A stretch of DNA of 33,465 nucleotides from Acidovorax sp. MR-S7 (GCF_000400995.2 NZ_DF238962.1:1-33465), one strand, 5' to 3'; positions 15,432-23,100 are shown, counted from the first letter of the stretch. The notes: a model not told the origin generated them from the sequence alone. Numbers and translations are program-made.

Positions 15432-16091
15432 ATGTTCGGCTGTCCGGGCGCGCCGCTGCCGCTCACCTTCGGGGTGGTGGCATGGAGCATGGGCCTGCTG
15501 CTCGTGCTGGGCACGGCGCTGGGCTGGCTGCTGGCGCGCCGGCACTTCGCGGGGCGTGGCCTGCTCGACGCGCTGGTCACGCTGCCGCTGGTCTTTCCGC
15601 CCATCGTGCTGGGCTACTTCCTGCTGATGCTGCTGGGGCGCCAGGGCTGGCTCGCGCAGTGGCTGCCGCCCGCGCTGCGGCCCGAGATCGTGTTCACGCA
15701 GACGGGGCTGGTGGTCGCCGCCTTCGTCGCCGGGCTGCCGCTCATGGTCAAGCCCGCGCAGGCGGCCTTCGCGGGCATACCGCCGCGCCTGCGCGAGGCG
15801 GCGGCGCTGCTCGGGCACCGGCCCTGGAGCGTGTTCTGGCGCATCGACGTGCCGCTGGCCCGCCGCGGCGTGGCGGCCGGGCTGGTGCTGGCCGGCGGGC
15901 GCGGGCTGGGCGAGGTGGGTCTGTCGCTCATGCTCGGCGGCAACATCGCCGGGCGCACCGAGACGCTGTCGCTGGCCATCTACAACCACGTCATGGACGG
16001 CAACCTGGCCTGTGCCAACGCGCTGTCGCTGCTGCTGGCGGGCATCGCCGCGCTGGCTTTCTTCGTACTACGCCGCTGGGGAGCGCTATGA
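15432..16091 (+). CDS. modB: ModB-like ABC permease
   Basis: A 219-residue permease with five hydrophobic segments and the MetI/ModB-type EAA loop LREAAALLGHRPWSVFWRIDVPLA, followed by GRGLGEVGLSLMLGGNIAGRTETLSLAIY, the family's usual C-terminal block. It starts directly after the ModA-like stop and overlaps modD by ATGA. No ModC ATPase is encoded next to it, which is unusual, since modABC is the standard order. It would need the MolC-like ATPase of this operon or a ModC encoded elsewhere. Confidence 0.9.
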   Translation: MFGCPGAPLPLTFGVVAWSMGLLLVLGTALGWLLARRHFAGRGLLDALVTLPLVFPPIVLGYFLLMLLGRQGWLAQWLPPALRPEIVFTQTGLVVAAFVAGLPLMVKPAQAAFAGIPPRLREAAALLGHRPWSVFWRIDVPLARRGVAAGLVLAGGRGLGEVGLSLMLGGNIAGRTETLSLAIYNHVMDGNLACANALSLLLAGIAALAFFVLRRWGAL

Positions 16092-16939
16092 ATTCCGTGT
16101 TTTTCGACCATGCCACGATCGACGCCTGGATCGCCGAGGATGCGCCGCTCGTGGACCTGACCACCCATCTGCTCGCCGTGGGCGGCCGGCAGGCGCGCAT
16201 GCGCTTCACCGCCCGCGGCGAGGCCGTGGCTGCCTGCACCGAGGAGGCCGCGCGCATCGTGCAGCACTGCGGAGGCGCGGTGCAGGCCGTGACCGCCAGC
16301 GGCGCGCGCGTGGCGGCGGGCGACGTGCTGCTGGCCGCCACGGGCGATGCGGCCGGCCTGCTGCGCGCCTGGAAGGTGGCGCAGAACCTGCTGGAATATG
16401 CCTGCGGCGTGGCCGGCGCCACCGCGCGCATGGTGCGCGCCGTGCAGGCCGCCGCGCCCGGCGTGGCGGTGCTCACCACGCGCAAGCACGCGCCGGGGCT
16501 GCGCCGCATCGCGCTCAAGGCCACGCTCGCCGGCGGCGCGTTCCCGCACCGCCTGGGCGTGGGCGAGACGGTGCTGGTGTTCCCCCAGCACCGTGCGCTG
16601 CTCGGCGGCTGGGACGGCGTGGCCGGACGCCTGGCCGCCGTGGCGCATGCGCTGGCCGAGAAGAAATGCGTGATCGAGGCCCACTCGCTCGACGACGCCC
16701 TGCGCGCCGCGGGCGCGGGGGCGGACGTGGTGCAGTTCGACAAGGCCACGCCCGAAGACCTGCGCGCATGGTGCCCGCCGCTGCGCGAGCGCCATCCGCA
16801 CCTGCGGCTGCTGGCCGCGGGCGGCATCCACGCGGGCAACGCGGCGGACTACGCCGCCAGCGGCGTGGATGCGCTGGTCACGAGCAGCCTGCACTACGCT
16901 CCGCCCGCCGACGTGGGCGTGAGCGTGGAAGCGCTGTAG
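16088..16939 (+). CDS. modD: ModD protein (quinolinate phosphoribosyltransferase-like)
   Basis: A 283-residue protein of the ModD family, structurally related to quinolinate and nicotinate phosphoribosyltransferases and found with molybdenum transport genes; its reaction is not established. Seen: N-terminal DUF-like lobe with [30 protein letters not shown], the core [21 protein letters not shown] with PRTase-type Arg-Lys and His residues, [15 protein letters not shown], and the barrel end [23 protein letters not shown]. Length agrees with the family (about 280). The start overlaps the modB stop (ATGA). Confidence 0.93.
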   Translation: MNSVFFDHATIDAWIAEDAPLVDLTTHLLAVGGRQARMRFTARGEAVAACTEEAARIVQHCGGAVQAVTASGARVAAGDVLLAATGDAAGLLRAWKVAQNLLEYACGVAGATARMVRAVQAAAPGVAVLTTRKHAPGLRRIALKATLAGGAFPHRLGVGETVLVFPQHRALLGGWDGVAGRLAAVAHALAEKKCVIEAHSLDDALRAAGAGADVVQFDKATPEDLRAWCPPLRERHPHLRLLAAGGIHAGNAADYAASGVDALVTSSLHYAPPADVGVSVEAL

Positions 16940-16981
16940 GCGGCTTCTCTACACTGGCGTCTTTCAGCGAAAGGGGCGGCC

Positions 16982-17806
16982 ATGGCGGCAGAGGAGCAGG
17001 GCGGTGGGCGCATCGAATTGCGCGGATCGGTGTGGATGACGGTGGACGGCCGCAGCCTGGGCGGCCCGGGCCGGGTCGAGCTGCTGACGCACATCGCCAC
17101 GCACGGCTCGATCACCCGGGCGGCCAAGGCCATGGGCATGAGCTACAAGGCCGCGTGGGATGCCATCGACACCATGAACCAGCTCGCCGGCGAGCCACTG
17201 GTCGAGCGGCTGGTGGGCGGCAAGGGCGGGGGCGGCACGCGCCTGACCGACCGGGGAATGCGGCTGGTGCGCAGCTTCGGCGTGATCGAGCGCGCGCACC
17301 GCCGTTTCGTGGACCAGCTCAGCGCGCAGGCGCAGGGCGTGGCCGATGATTTGCTTTTGATACGGAGGATGGGAATGAGGACGAGCGCACGCAACCAATT
17401 CTTTGGCACGGTGTCCCGCGTGACCGCCGGCGCCGTGAACGACGAGATCGCGCTGGAGGTGCCCGGCATGGGCGCGGCCATCGTGGCCATCGTCACGCAC
17501 GGCAGCGCGGTGGACCTGGGGCTGGTGCCTGGCGCCGAGGCGTTCGCGCTGGTGAAGGCGTCGTCGGTCATCGTGGTGACCGACGACCACGGCGCGCGCT
17601 TCTCGGCGCGCAACCGGCTGCAGGGCACGGTCTCGCGCGTGCAGAAGGGCGCCGTGAACACCGAGGTGGTGATCGGCCTGCCGGGCGGCGGCGCGGTGGC
17701 CGCCATCGTCACCAACGAGAGCTGCGACGCGCTGGGCCTGGCGCCGGGCGTGGCGGCGTCGGCCCTGTTCAAGGCGTCGAGCGTGATCGTCGGCGTCCCG
17801 GCCTGA
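16982..17806 (+). CDS. modE: ModE family Mo-responsive transcriptional regulator with two Mop/TOBE domains
   Basis: A 274-residue molybdate-sensing repressor/activator. Residues 20-110 form the ModE winged helix (GRVELLTHIATHGSITRAAKAMGMSYKAAWDAI), then GEPLVERLVGGKGGGGTRLT, followed by two Mop domains that begin SARNQFFGTVSRV and SARNRLQGTVSRV and each end with KASSVIV. Dimeric ModE binds molybdate between such domains and then binds DNA. It is 42 bp behind modD with AAAGGGG as Shine-Dalgarno. A weak -10-like TACACT (16950-16955) could give it separate expression. Its probable targets are the two boxes at 7561-7584 and 7644-7667. The stop's last base is the first base of a MITE-like element. 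Confidence 0.95.
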   Translation: MAAEEQGGGRIELRGSVWMTVDGRSLGGPGRVELLTHIATHGSITRAAKAMGMSYKAAWDAIDTMNQLAGEPLVERLVGGKGGGGTRLTDRGMRLVRSFGVIERAHRRFVDQLSAQAQGVADDLLLIRRMGMRTSARNQFFGTVSRVTAGAVNDEIALEVPGMGAAIVAIVTHGSAVDLGLVPGAEAFALVKASSVIVVTDDHGARFSARNRLQGTVSRVQKGAVNTEVVIGLPGGGAVAAIVTNESCDALGLAPGVAASALFKASSVIVGVPA

Positions 17807-17910
17807 TACGGATTTGCCTTCAACCGTCTAACGTCGTTGGTTCGCCTTGCCGTGCTACAGCACTGTCTGCGGCTTCCCGCCTAGTTATACGGTTGAATGC
17901 AAATCCGTAT
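17806..17910. mobile_element. MITE-like element with 22-bp terminal inverted repeats
   Basis: Terminal arms 17806-17827 and 17889-17910 are inverted copies matching at 21 of 22 positions; the arm starts ATACGGATTTGC. The 61-bp core contains the palindrome GTGCTACAGCAC inside GCCGTGCTACAGCACTG and no reading frame. The element fills the space between modE and the convergent OmpA-like gene, and its first base completes the modE stop codon. Such foldback elements may also act as terminators for converging genes. No target-site duplication can be asserted by eye. Confidence 0.7.
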
Positions 17911-17927
17911 GAGATCCCTGCGCGGGG

Positions 17928-18848
17928 TCAGCGCGAGCGCAGGGTGCCGCGCTCGTCGGCGATGACCACCTCCACGCGGCGGTTCAGCGCGCGGCCCTCG
18001 GGCGTGGCGTTGCTGGCCACCGGATACGACTTGCCGTAGCCGCGCGTGGTGATGCGGCTGGCATCCACGCCGCGCATGGTCAGCGCCTGCTGCACGGCCT
18101 GGGCGCGCCGTTCGGAGAGCGTGAGGTTGGTCGCGTCCGAGCCCACCGAGTCGGTGTGGCCTTCGATCAGCAGGCGGCGGTCGGGGTACTGCTTGAGGAA
18201 GTCCGCGAGCGTATCCAGCCGCGGCCCGGCGGTGGGCAGCAGTTGCGCCTTGCCGAACTCGAACAGCACGTCGCCCAGTGTCACCAGCAGGCCGCGCTCG
18301 GTCTGCTGCGCCTGCATTTCCTTCAGCCGTGCCTCCAGCGCGGCGGCACGTGCGTTGGCCTGTGCGGCCTGGGCATTGGCCTGCGCGGCCTGCGCCTGGG
18401 CGCTGCCCACCTGGGCCTGCGCGGCGGCGGCTTGGCCGCGTGCGGCTTCGGCCTCGCGCGTGCGTGCGTTCAGGCGCAGGCGGTCGGCTTCGGCGTTGGC
18501 GTCCTTCATCTGGTCCTCGGCGGTACGGGCCTGGGTCAGGGCCGTGGCGGTAGCGGCGCTCTGGCGTGCGAGGTAGGCCTGGTGGCGGGCCTCGGGGCCG
18601 TCGGCATCCTTTTGCCAGGCACTGTCGGCGCGGGCCAGCGCGTCGGTGGCGTTCTTCAGCTCCAGCGGGGCGCGGCGCGCCACCTCGGGGTTGGACGCGG
18701 CGGTGTTGACCATCGTGCGCGCCTGGTCGAGCTCGGGAGGGGGCTCGCGCGTGGCACAGGCGGACAGTGCCAGGACGGCGGCCATGGCGATGGCGCCGCT
18801 GGCAAGGCGCGGCGCGCGGGAATGCGGGAAGGTGATGCGTTCAGTCAT
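17928..18848 (-). CDS. OmpA-family lipoprotein with DUF4398 and coiled coil
   Basis: A 306-residue lipoprotein: signal peptide with lipobox LALSAC (Cys31), a DUF4398-type helical region (ELDQARTMVNTAASNPEVARRAPLELKNA), a long Ala/Gln-rich coiled coil of near-repeated units (residues about 120-190), and a C-terminal OmpA peptidoglycan-binding domain (VLFEFGKAQLLPTAGPRLD, EGHTDSVGSDATNLTLSERRA, GYGKSYPVASN). It would link the outer membrane to peptidoglycan. Mature residues after Cys31 are Ala-Thr, consistent with outer-membrane sorting. It stands 39 bp downstream of the second DUF4398 lipoprotein, probably in one operon. Confidence 0.92.
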   Translation of the reverse strand: MTERITFPHSRAPRLASGAIAMAAVLALSACATREPPPELDQARTMVNTAASNPEVARRAPLELKNATDALARADSAWQKDADGPEARHQAYLARQSAATATALTQARTAEDQMKDANAEADRLRLNARTREAEAARGQAAAAQAQVGSAQAQAAQANAQAAQANARAAALEARLKEMQAQQTERGLLVTLGDVLFEFGKAQLLPTAGPRLDTLADFLKQYPDRRLLIEGHTDSVGSDATNLTLSERRAQAVQQALTMRGVDASRITTRGYGKSYPVASNATPEGRALNRRVEVVIADERGTLRSR

Positions 18849-18887
18849 GTCGGAACTCCGTGTAGGGCTTGGGCGAAGAAGGGGCGG

Positions 18888-19274
18888 TTACCGCGGGGAG
18901 CGGCGCTGCAGCTCATCGCTCAGGGCGCGCACGGAGTCCTGCACCTCGCGCACCGCGCGCTCGCTGCGCGTGGCCTGCGCCTTGGCCTCGGCCAGGCGTG
19001 CGTCGGCCTGGGCCTGCTCGGCCAGGCGGCGGGCTTCGTCGTAGTCCTTGTTGTCCATGGCGCGCTGGGCATTGGCGAGCTTGTCGCGCGCCGCCTGCAG
19101 CTCGACCGGTGCGGCCGCCGCCGTATCGGGCGTGGTGGTGACGCGGTCCACCGTGCTCTTGGCCACGGCCATCTGCTCGCGCGGAGCGGGGGTGCTGGAA
19201 CAAGCGCCGAGCGCCAGGGTTGCGGCCAGTGCGGCCCACAGGGGCGCGCGTTTGGCGGAAAGGGCGAGAGGCAT
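18888..19274 (-). CDS. DUF4398 lipoprotein
   Basis: A 128-residue lipoprotein with lipobox ALGAC (Cys25) followed by a helical DUF4398 region (APVELQAARDKLANAQRAMDNKDYDEARRLAEQAQADARLAEAKAQ). The start at 19274 is supported by AAGGAG a few bases upstream and by the signal peptide; longer in-frame starts run into the SRP RNA and are rejected. It likely forms an envelope-stress or envelope-structure unit with the OmpA-like lipoprotein downstream, which carries the same domain plus an OmpA module. Exact function unknown. Confidence 0.88.
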   Translation of the reverse strand: MPLALSAKRAPLWAALAATLALGACSSTPAPREQMAVAKSTVDRVTTTPDTAAAAPVELQAARDKLANAQRAMDNKDYDEARRLAEQAQADARLAEAKAQATRSERAVREVQDSVRALSDELQRRSPR

Positions 19275-19403
19275 GGTTTTTCTCCTTGATCGCGTTGTGT
19301 GCCGGGCCATTGTTGGCGTGCACTGCAGGGCGCGTGCGTCGGCCTGGGGGTGCACATCGGCGTCGGTTTGGTCCGACTTTCGCGTAGGAGAAAAAAGAAA
19401 GAG

Positions 19404-19501
19404 GTGACGAGCCTTACCCCCGGCACTGGCTCCACAGTTAGGGCTGCTTGGTTCCCCACCTGACCCGGTTGGCCGCTTCACCATGCGGGGAGGCCCGTCA
19501 A
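19404..19501 (-). ncRNA. ffs: 4.5S / small SRP RNA
   Basis: On the minus strand the region has the SRP RNA apical core GGTCAGG-TGGGGAACC-AAGCAGCC with its GGAA tetraloop (about 19442-19465). The outer arms pair: GACGGGCCT (19491-19499) with AGGCTCGTC (19406-19414), nine pairs with one wobble, and CCCCG with CGGGG inside. A -10-like TAGAAT at 19508-19513 predicts a start at about 19500, and a T-rich tail (CTCTTTCTTTTTTC) follows the outer stem. The RNA binds Ffh for co-translational targeting. It is divergent from dnaX, a neighbourhood seen in other bacteria. Confidence 0.9.
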
Positions 19502-19507
19502 CCGGAG

Positions 19508-19513
19508 ATTCTA
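19508..19513 (-). promoter_or_regulatory. Probable -10 element of ffs
   Basis: TAGAAT on the minus strand, seven bases before the predicted 5' end of 4.5S RNA. No clear TTGACA-like -35 lies 16-18 bp upstream, because that position falls in the intergenic foldback repeat at 19514-19605. Confidence 0.5.
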
Positions 19514-19605
19514 CCCCCTGAATGGCTTCGCCATTTCCCCCTTCTCTCACGCTTCGCGTGGGATAGGGGGCCGCCGCCAGCGCGGCGGCTCTCGCCTGGC
19601 GCGTG
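19514..19605. repeat. Intergenic foldback repeat (REP-like), three hairpins
   Basis: Three consecutive hairpins are visible: AATGGCTTCGCCATT (19521-19535), CACGCTTCGCGTG (19549-19561) and GCCGCCGCCAGCGCGGCGGC (19570-19589). CCCCCT (19514-19519) can also pair with AGGGGG (19565-19570). There is no reading frame. It separates the divergent ffs and dnaX promoters. I recall similar intergenic sequences in related genomes but cannot verify copy number. Confidence 0.6.
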
Positions 19606-19639
19606 GGGATAACAAGCGGGGCACATAGAATCACGGCCC

Positions 19640-21508
19640 ATGTCCTATCTCGTGCTTGCCCGCAAATACCGTCCCAAGACCTTCTCGGAGATGGTGGGCC
19701 AGGAGCACGTGGTGCAGGCGCTGACCAACGCGCTCACGCAGCAGCGGTTGCACCATGCCTACCTGTTCACCGGCACGCGCGGCGTGGGCAAGACCACGGT
19801 ATCGCGCATCCTGGCCAAGTCGCTCAACTGCCAGGGGGCGGATGGGCAGGGCGGCATCACTGCCACGCCGTGCGGCGTGTGTCCCGCGTGCACCGACATC
19901 GACAGCGGCCGCTTTCCCGACTACACCGAGCTGGACGCGGCCTCCAACCGCGGCGTGGACGAGGTGCAGGGCCTGCTGGAGCAGGCCGTCTACAAGCCGG
20001 TGCAGGGGCGCTTCAAGGTCTTCATGATCGACGAAGTGCATATGCTCACGAACACGGCGTTCAACGCCATGCTCAAGACGCTGGAGGAACCGCCCGAGTA
20101 CCTCAAGTTCGTGCTCGCCACGACCGACCCGCAGAAGGTGCCGGTCACGGTGCTCTCGCGCTGCCTGCAGTTCAACCTGCGCCCGATGGCGCCCGAGACG
20201 GTGCTGGAGCATCTCACGCGCGTGCTGGCGCAGGAGAGCGTGCCTGCCGAGCCGCAGGCGCTGCGCCTGCTGGCGCGCGCGGCGCGCGGATCGATGCGCG
20301 ATGCGCTGTCGCTCACCGACCAGGCCATCGCCTTCGGCAGCGGCCAACTGCAGGAGGCGGGCGTGCGCCAGATGCTGGGCAGCGTGGACCGGGGCCATGT
20401 GTTCCGGCTGATCGACGCGCTGGCGCGCGGCGACGGGAAGACCGTGGTGGAGACCGCCGATGCGCTGCGCCTGCATGGCCTGTCCGCTGCCTCCACGCTG
20501 GAGGAGATGAGCGCCGTGCTGCAGCGCATGGCCGTGCTGCAGGCCGTGCCGCAGATGGCCGTGGACGCCAGCGACCCCGAGGCCGCCGAAATCGCCCGCC
20601 TGGCGGCCGCCATGCCTGCCGACGAGACGCAGCTGCTCTACAGCATCTGCCTGCATGGCCGCACCGAGCTGGGCCTGGCACCCGACGAATATGCCGCGCT
20701 GACCATGGCGCTGCTGCGGCTGCTGGCCTTCAAGCCCGCTGCTTCGGCTGAAAAAAAAACTCTGACGCCGCCTGAGCCGGCTGCGCCGCCGCGGGTGGCA
20801 CCTCAGCCGGCCGCACCTCAGCCGGCCGCGGCGCCTGTGCCTGCCGCACCGCCGCAGGCCCTGTCGCCCGAGGACGTGAACCAGGCCGTCAGCGAAGCGC
20901 TGCACGACGCCGCTCCCGACACCGCCCGCAGGGCGGAACCCGTGCGCCTGCCTGTGCGGGCACCCGAGGATTTGAGGCGAAATCAGCCTCCAGCGCCTGC
21001 CAGCCAAGCGCAAGCAGCTCCTGAAACCGTAGCGATCCCGGTGCGCTCCGCGCCCGAGCCCGGCGTACGGCTGCAGCCGCAGGGGGTGCCTGCGGGCGTG
21101 CCTGCATCGGCCCGGCTCGTGCCGACCGAGGAGGGCGACGTCTGGCATGCCACGGTGCAGCAGCTCATCGCCCAGGAGGCCATCACCGCGCTGGTGCGCG
21201 AGCTGGCGCTGCAGTCGCAGCTCGTCGCGCGCGACGCAGACCACTGGCTGCTGCGCGTGGAGCGCGAATCGCTCAACCAGCCCACGGCGCGCGAGCGCCT
21301 GCGCGCCGCGCTGGAGGCGGCGGGCCACGCGCGCCAGATCGCCGTGGAGGTGGGCAAGGTGATCGACAGCCCCGCACTGCGCAATGCCCACGCTGCGGCC
21401 GAGCGCCAGCGGGCGGCCGAGGAGATCGTGCATGGCGATCCCTACGTGCAGCGGCTCATGCGCGACTTCGGGGCGAAAATCGTCCCAGGCAGCATCAAGC
21501 CCGCATAG
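19640..21508 (+). CDS. dnaX: DNA polymerase III subunit gamma/tau
   Basis: A 622-residue clamp-loader subunit. AAA+ features: Walker [15 protein letters not shown] (about residue 44-57), a zinc module with cysteines in LNCQG and [10 protein letters not shown], Walker B region FMIDEVHML, and sensor [10 protein letters not shown]. Domains I-III end near residue 368. A Pro/Ala-rich linker follows, including two tandem 15-bp units (20800-20829, PQPAA twice) and repeat copy B. The C-terminal tau domain (residues about 490-622) would bind DnaB and the polymerase. A nine-A run (20751-20759) at the domain III/IV border may generate a gamma-like short form. A -10-like TAGAAT (19626-19631) lies eight bases before the ATG, suggesting a very short leader. 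The gene leads the dnaX-ybaB-recR operon. Confidence 0.96.
   Translation: MSYLVLARKYRPKTFSEMVGQEHVVQALTNALTQQRLHHAYLFTGTRGVGKTTVSRILAKSLNCQGADGQGGITATPCGVCPACTDIDSGRFPDYTELDAASNRGVDEVQGLLEQAVYKPVQGRFKVFMIDEVHMLTNTAFNAMLKTLEEPPEYLKFVLATTDPQKVPVTVLSRCLQFNLRPMAPETVLEHLTRVLAQESVPAEPQALRLLARAARGSMRDALSLTDQAIAFGSGQLQEAGVRQMLGSVDRGHVFRLIDALARGDGKTVVETADALRLHGLSAASTLEEMSAVLQRMAVLQAVPQMAVDASDPEAAEIARLAAAMPADETQLLYSICLHGRTELGLAPDEYAALTMALLRLLAFKPAASAEKKTLTPPEPAAPPRVAPQPAAPQPAAAPVPAAPPQALSPEDVNQAVSEALHDAAPDTARRAEPVRLPVRAPEDLRRNQPPAPASQAQAAPETVAIPVRSAPEPGVRLQPQGVPAGVPASARLVPTEEGDVWHATVQQLIAQEAITALVRELALQSQLVARDADHWLLRVERESLNQPTARERLRAALEAAGHARQIAVEVGKVIDSPALRNAHAAAERQRAAEEIVHGDPYVQRLMRDFGAKIVPGSIKPA
20751..20759 (+). 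promoter_or_regulatory. A9 slippery sequence in dnaX (candidate gamma-subunit site)
   Basis: Nine consecutive A, read as GAA-AAA-AAA-ACT at codons 371-374. Moving one base back (or gaining one A in the transcript) reaches TGA at 20773-20775, giving about 378 residues; losing one A reaches TGA at 20763-20765, giving 374. An 8-bp stem (GCCGGCTG 20776-20783 with CAGCCGGC 20804-20811) follows. E. coli makes gamma by -1 frameshifting and Thermus by transcript slippage on an A9 run. Confidence 0.6.
20969..21035 (+). repeat. Dispersed ~60-bp repeat, copy B (in dnaX linker)
   Basis: Landmarks in order: GATTTGAGGCGAAATCAG (20969-20986), CCTCCAGCGC (20987-20996), CCAAGCGCAAGCAGCTCC (21004-21021), TGAAACCGTAGCGAT. 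It is read in frame as part of the flexible linker between domain III and the tau-specific domain, starting [18 protein letters not shown]. It is the closest match to copy A. Confidence 0.75.
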
Positions 21509-21564
21509 AACAAGCCCCCCTCTCCCGGGGAAACGGATCAACCAGAGAAAGCAAAGGAAACACC

Positions 21565-21897
21565 ATGTTCAACAAGGGACAGCTCGCCGGCCTCATGAAG
21601 CAGGCCCAGGCCATGCAGGACAACCTCAAGAAGGCGCAGGACGAGCTGGGCAGCATCGAGGTCGAGGGCGAATCCGGCGCCGGCCTCGTCAAGGTGCTGA
21701 TGACCTGCAAGCACGACGTCAAGCGCGTCACCATCGACCCGAGCCTGCTGGCCGACGACAAGGACATGCTCGAAGACCTGGTGGCCGCCGCCTTCAACGC
21801 TGCGGTGCGCAAGGCCGAGGAAACCTCGCAGGAGAAGATGGGCAAGATCACGGCCGGCATGCCGGGCCTGCCCGGCGGGATGAAGTTCCCCTTCTGA
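21565..21897 (+). CDS. ybaB: YbaB/EbfC family nucleoid-associated protein
   Basis: A 110-residue DNA-binding protein of the YbaB/EbfC family, which forms tweezer-like dimers. Typical features: [26 protein letters not shown]-terminal helix, [31 protein letters not shown] sheet, and a Gly/Pro-rich tail ending GGMKFPF. It has a Shine-Dalgarno-like AAAGGA about eight bases upstream of the ATG. It stands 56 bp after dnaX and 14 bp before recR, the conserved order. Confidence 0.97.
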   Translation: MFNKGQLAGLMKQAQAMQDNLKKAQDELGSIEVEGESGAGLVKVLMTCKHDVKRVTIDPSLLADDKDMLEDLVAAAFNAAVRKAEETSQEKMGKITAGMPGLPGGMKFPF

Positions 21898-21911
21898 CCT
21901 GTGCAGGGCGC

Positions 21912-22502
21912 ATGTCCGACACCAGCTCCCTCGACGCGCTGATCCAGGCGCTGCGGCGCCTGCCGGGCGTGGGCGTGAAGTCGGCGCAGCGCATGGCCTT
22001 CCACCTGCTGCAGCACGACCGCGAGGGCGCGCAGGTGCTCTCGCGCACGCTCGCGCAGGCGGCTTCGAGCGTGCGCCACTGCGAGCGCTGCCACACCTTC
22101 ACCGAGGGTGCGGTGTGCGAGGTCTGCCTCGACCCCGGGCGCGACGCGACGCGCCTGGCGGTGGTGGAGACGCCGGCCGACCAGTCCGCGATGGAGCGCA
22201 CGGGCGCGTTCAAGGGCCTGTACTTCGTGCTCATGGGACGGCTGTCACCGCTCGACGGCGTGGGGCCGCGCGACATCGGCGTGCACAAGCTGCTGGAGCG
22301 CGCCAGCGACGGCGTGGTGCAGGAGGTGATCCTGGCCACCAGCTTCACCGCCGAGGGCGAGGCCACGGCCCATGCCATCGGCGAGGCGCTCAAGCGCCGG
22401 GGCGTGCATGTCACGCGCCTGGCGCGCGGCGTGCCCGTGGGCAGCGAGCTGGAGTACGTGGACCTGGGCACCATCGCCCATGCGCTCGCGGATCGGCGCT
22501 GA
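21912..22502 (+). CDS. recR: Recombination mediator RecR
   Basis: A 196-residue RecFOR-pathway protein that helps load RecA at gaps. N-terminal helix-hairpin-helix region [19 protein letters not shown], four-cysteine zinc finger [16 protein letters not shown], then a Toprim domain with [26 protein letters not shown] and [12 protein letters not shown], and C-terminal [15 protein letters not shown]. Length is usual for the family. The start at 21912 gives the standard [20 protein letters not shown]-terminus. Followed by repeat copy C rather than a recognisable terminator. Confidence 0.97.
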   Translation: MSDTSSLDALIQALRRLPGVGVKSAQRMAFHLLQHDREGAQVLSRTLAQAASSVRHCERCHTFTEGAVCEVCLDPGRDATRLAVVETPADQSAMERTGAFKGLYFVLMGRLSPLDGVGPRDIGVHKLLERASDGVVQEVILATSFTAEGEATAHAIGEALKRRGVHVTRLARGVPVGSELEYVDLGTIAHALADRR

Positions 22503-22504
22503 TG

Positions 22505-22568
22505 ATGCTCTTCAATCGATAGCTGCTGGCGCTTGTCTGCCAAGCGATACAGGCCAAAAACACTACCA
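22505..22568 (-). repeat. Dispersed ~60-bp repeat, copy C (between recR and MAPEG gene)
   Basis: Reverse orientation: GATAGCTGCTGGCGCTTGTC (22518-22537), GCCAAGCGATACAGGCC (22539-22555), AAAAACAC. It fills the 72-bp gap between recR and the MAPEG gene almost completely. A TTG at 22533 would extend the MAPEG frame into the repeat but is not needed. Confidence 0.7.
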
Positions 22569-22574
22569 ATCACC

Positions 22575-22982
22575 ATGAACACGACGATGCACGTGGCACG
22601 GTTCACCGTGGCCTATTGGTGCGTACTCATCGCCGCGCTGCTGCCCATGGCCTGCGCACTGCTGGCCAAGCGCGGGAGCTTCCGCGGCAAGGACAACCAC
22701 GACCCGCGCGCCTGGCTGGCCCGCCAGACGGGCTGGCGCGCCCGCGCCAACGCGGCGCAGGCCAACAGCTTCGAGGCGCTGCCGTTCTTCATCGGCGCCG
22801 TGGTCATCGCGCACCAGCTCGGTGCGCCCCAGATGATGCTGGACATGCTGGCCTTCGTGTTCGTGATGCTGCGCATCTCCTACATCACCATGTACGTGGG
22901 CGACATGCCCACCGTGCGCAGCGCCGTCTGGGCCGCCGGGCTGCTGGTCAATATCGCCATCCTGCTGCTGGGCTGGCGCTGA
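22575..22982 (+). CDS. MAPEG family membrane protein
   Basis: A 135-residue integral membrane protein with four hydrophobic segments and MAPEG landmarks: AAQANSFEALPFFIGAVVIA (the N-x-x-E-x-x-P-type core after helix 1) and LRISYITMYVGDMPTVRSAVW in the third segment. MAPEG proteins include glutathione-dependent enzymes, but the bacterial members of this size are mostly uncharacterised. ATG 22575 is chosen because the sequence upstream is repeat copy C. Confidence 0.9.
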   Translation: MNTTMHVARFTVAYWCVLIAALLPMACALLAKRGSFRGKDNHDPRAWLARQTGWRARANAAQANSFEALPFFIGAVVIAHQLGAPQMMLDMLAFVFVMLRISYITMYVGDMPTVRSAVWAAGLLVNIAILLLGWR

Positions 22983-23061
22983 CGCGGCGGGCGGAAGGTA
23001 CGTAGTTCCCCGACAGGGTTCCCCCCATACCGCAAGCGCGCGGGGTCGGGCACGATTGCTG

Positions 23062-23078
23062 CACTGCAACATGCAGTG
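23062..23078. promoter_or_regulatory. Perfect 7-bp inverted repeat upstream of the orphan binding-protein gene
   Basis: CACTGCA and TGCAGTG flank a three-base spacer ACA, 22 bp before the ATG at 23101. It may be a regulator operator or a small hairpin in the leader. The remainder of the 118-bp gap shows no clear promoter to me. Confidence 0.35.
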
Positions 23079-23100
23079 TTGTTTCCATAGTCATCAGGCC

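Noticed and set aside
16940-16981. ModE box in front of modE
   Set aside because: The 42-bp gap contains no CGNTATAT-type half-site; only a weak -10-like TACACT is visible.
17340-17375. Additional dispersed-repeat copy in modE around GATGATTTGCTTTTGATACGG
   Set aside because: Only the AT-rich look is shared; none of the ordered core landmarks is present.
20751-20759. A9 run in dnaX as a sequencing error or real frameshift
   Set aside because: The frame as given continues into a normal tau C-terminal domain, so there is no need to invoke an error; treated as a possible slippage site instead.
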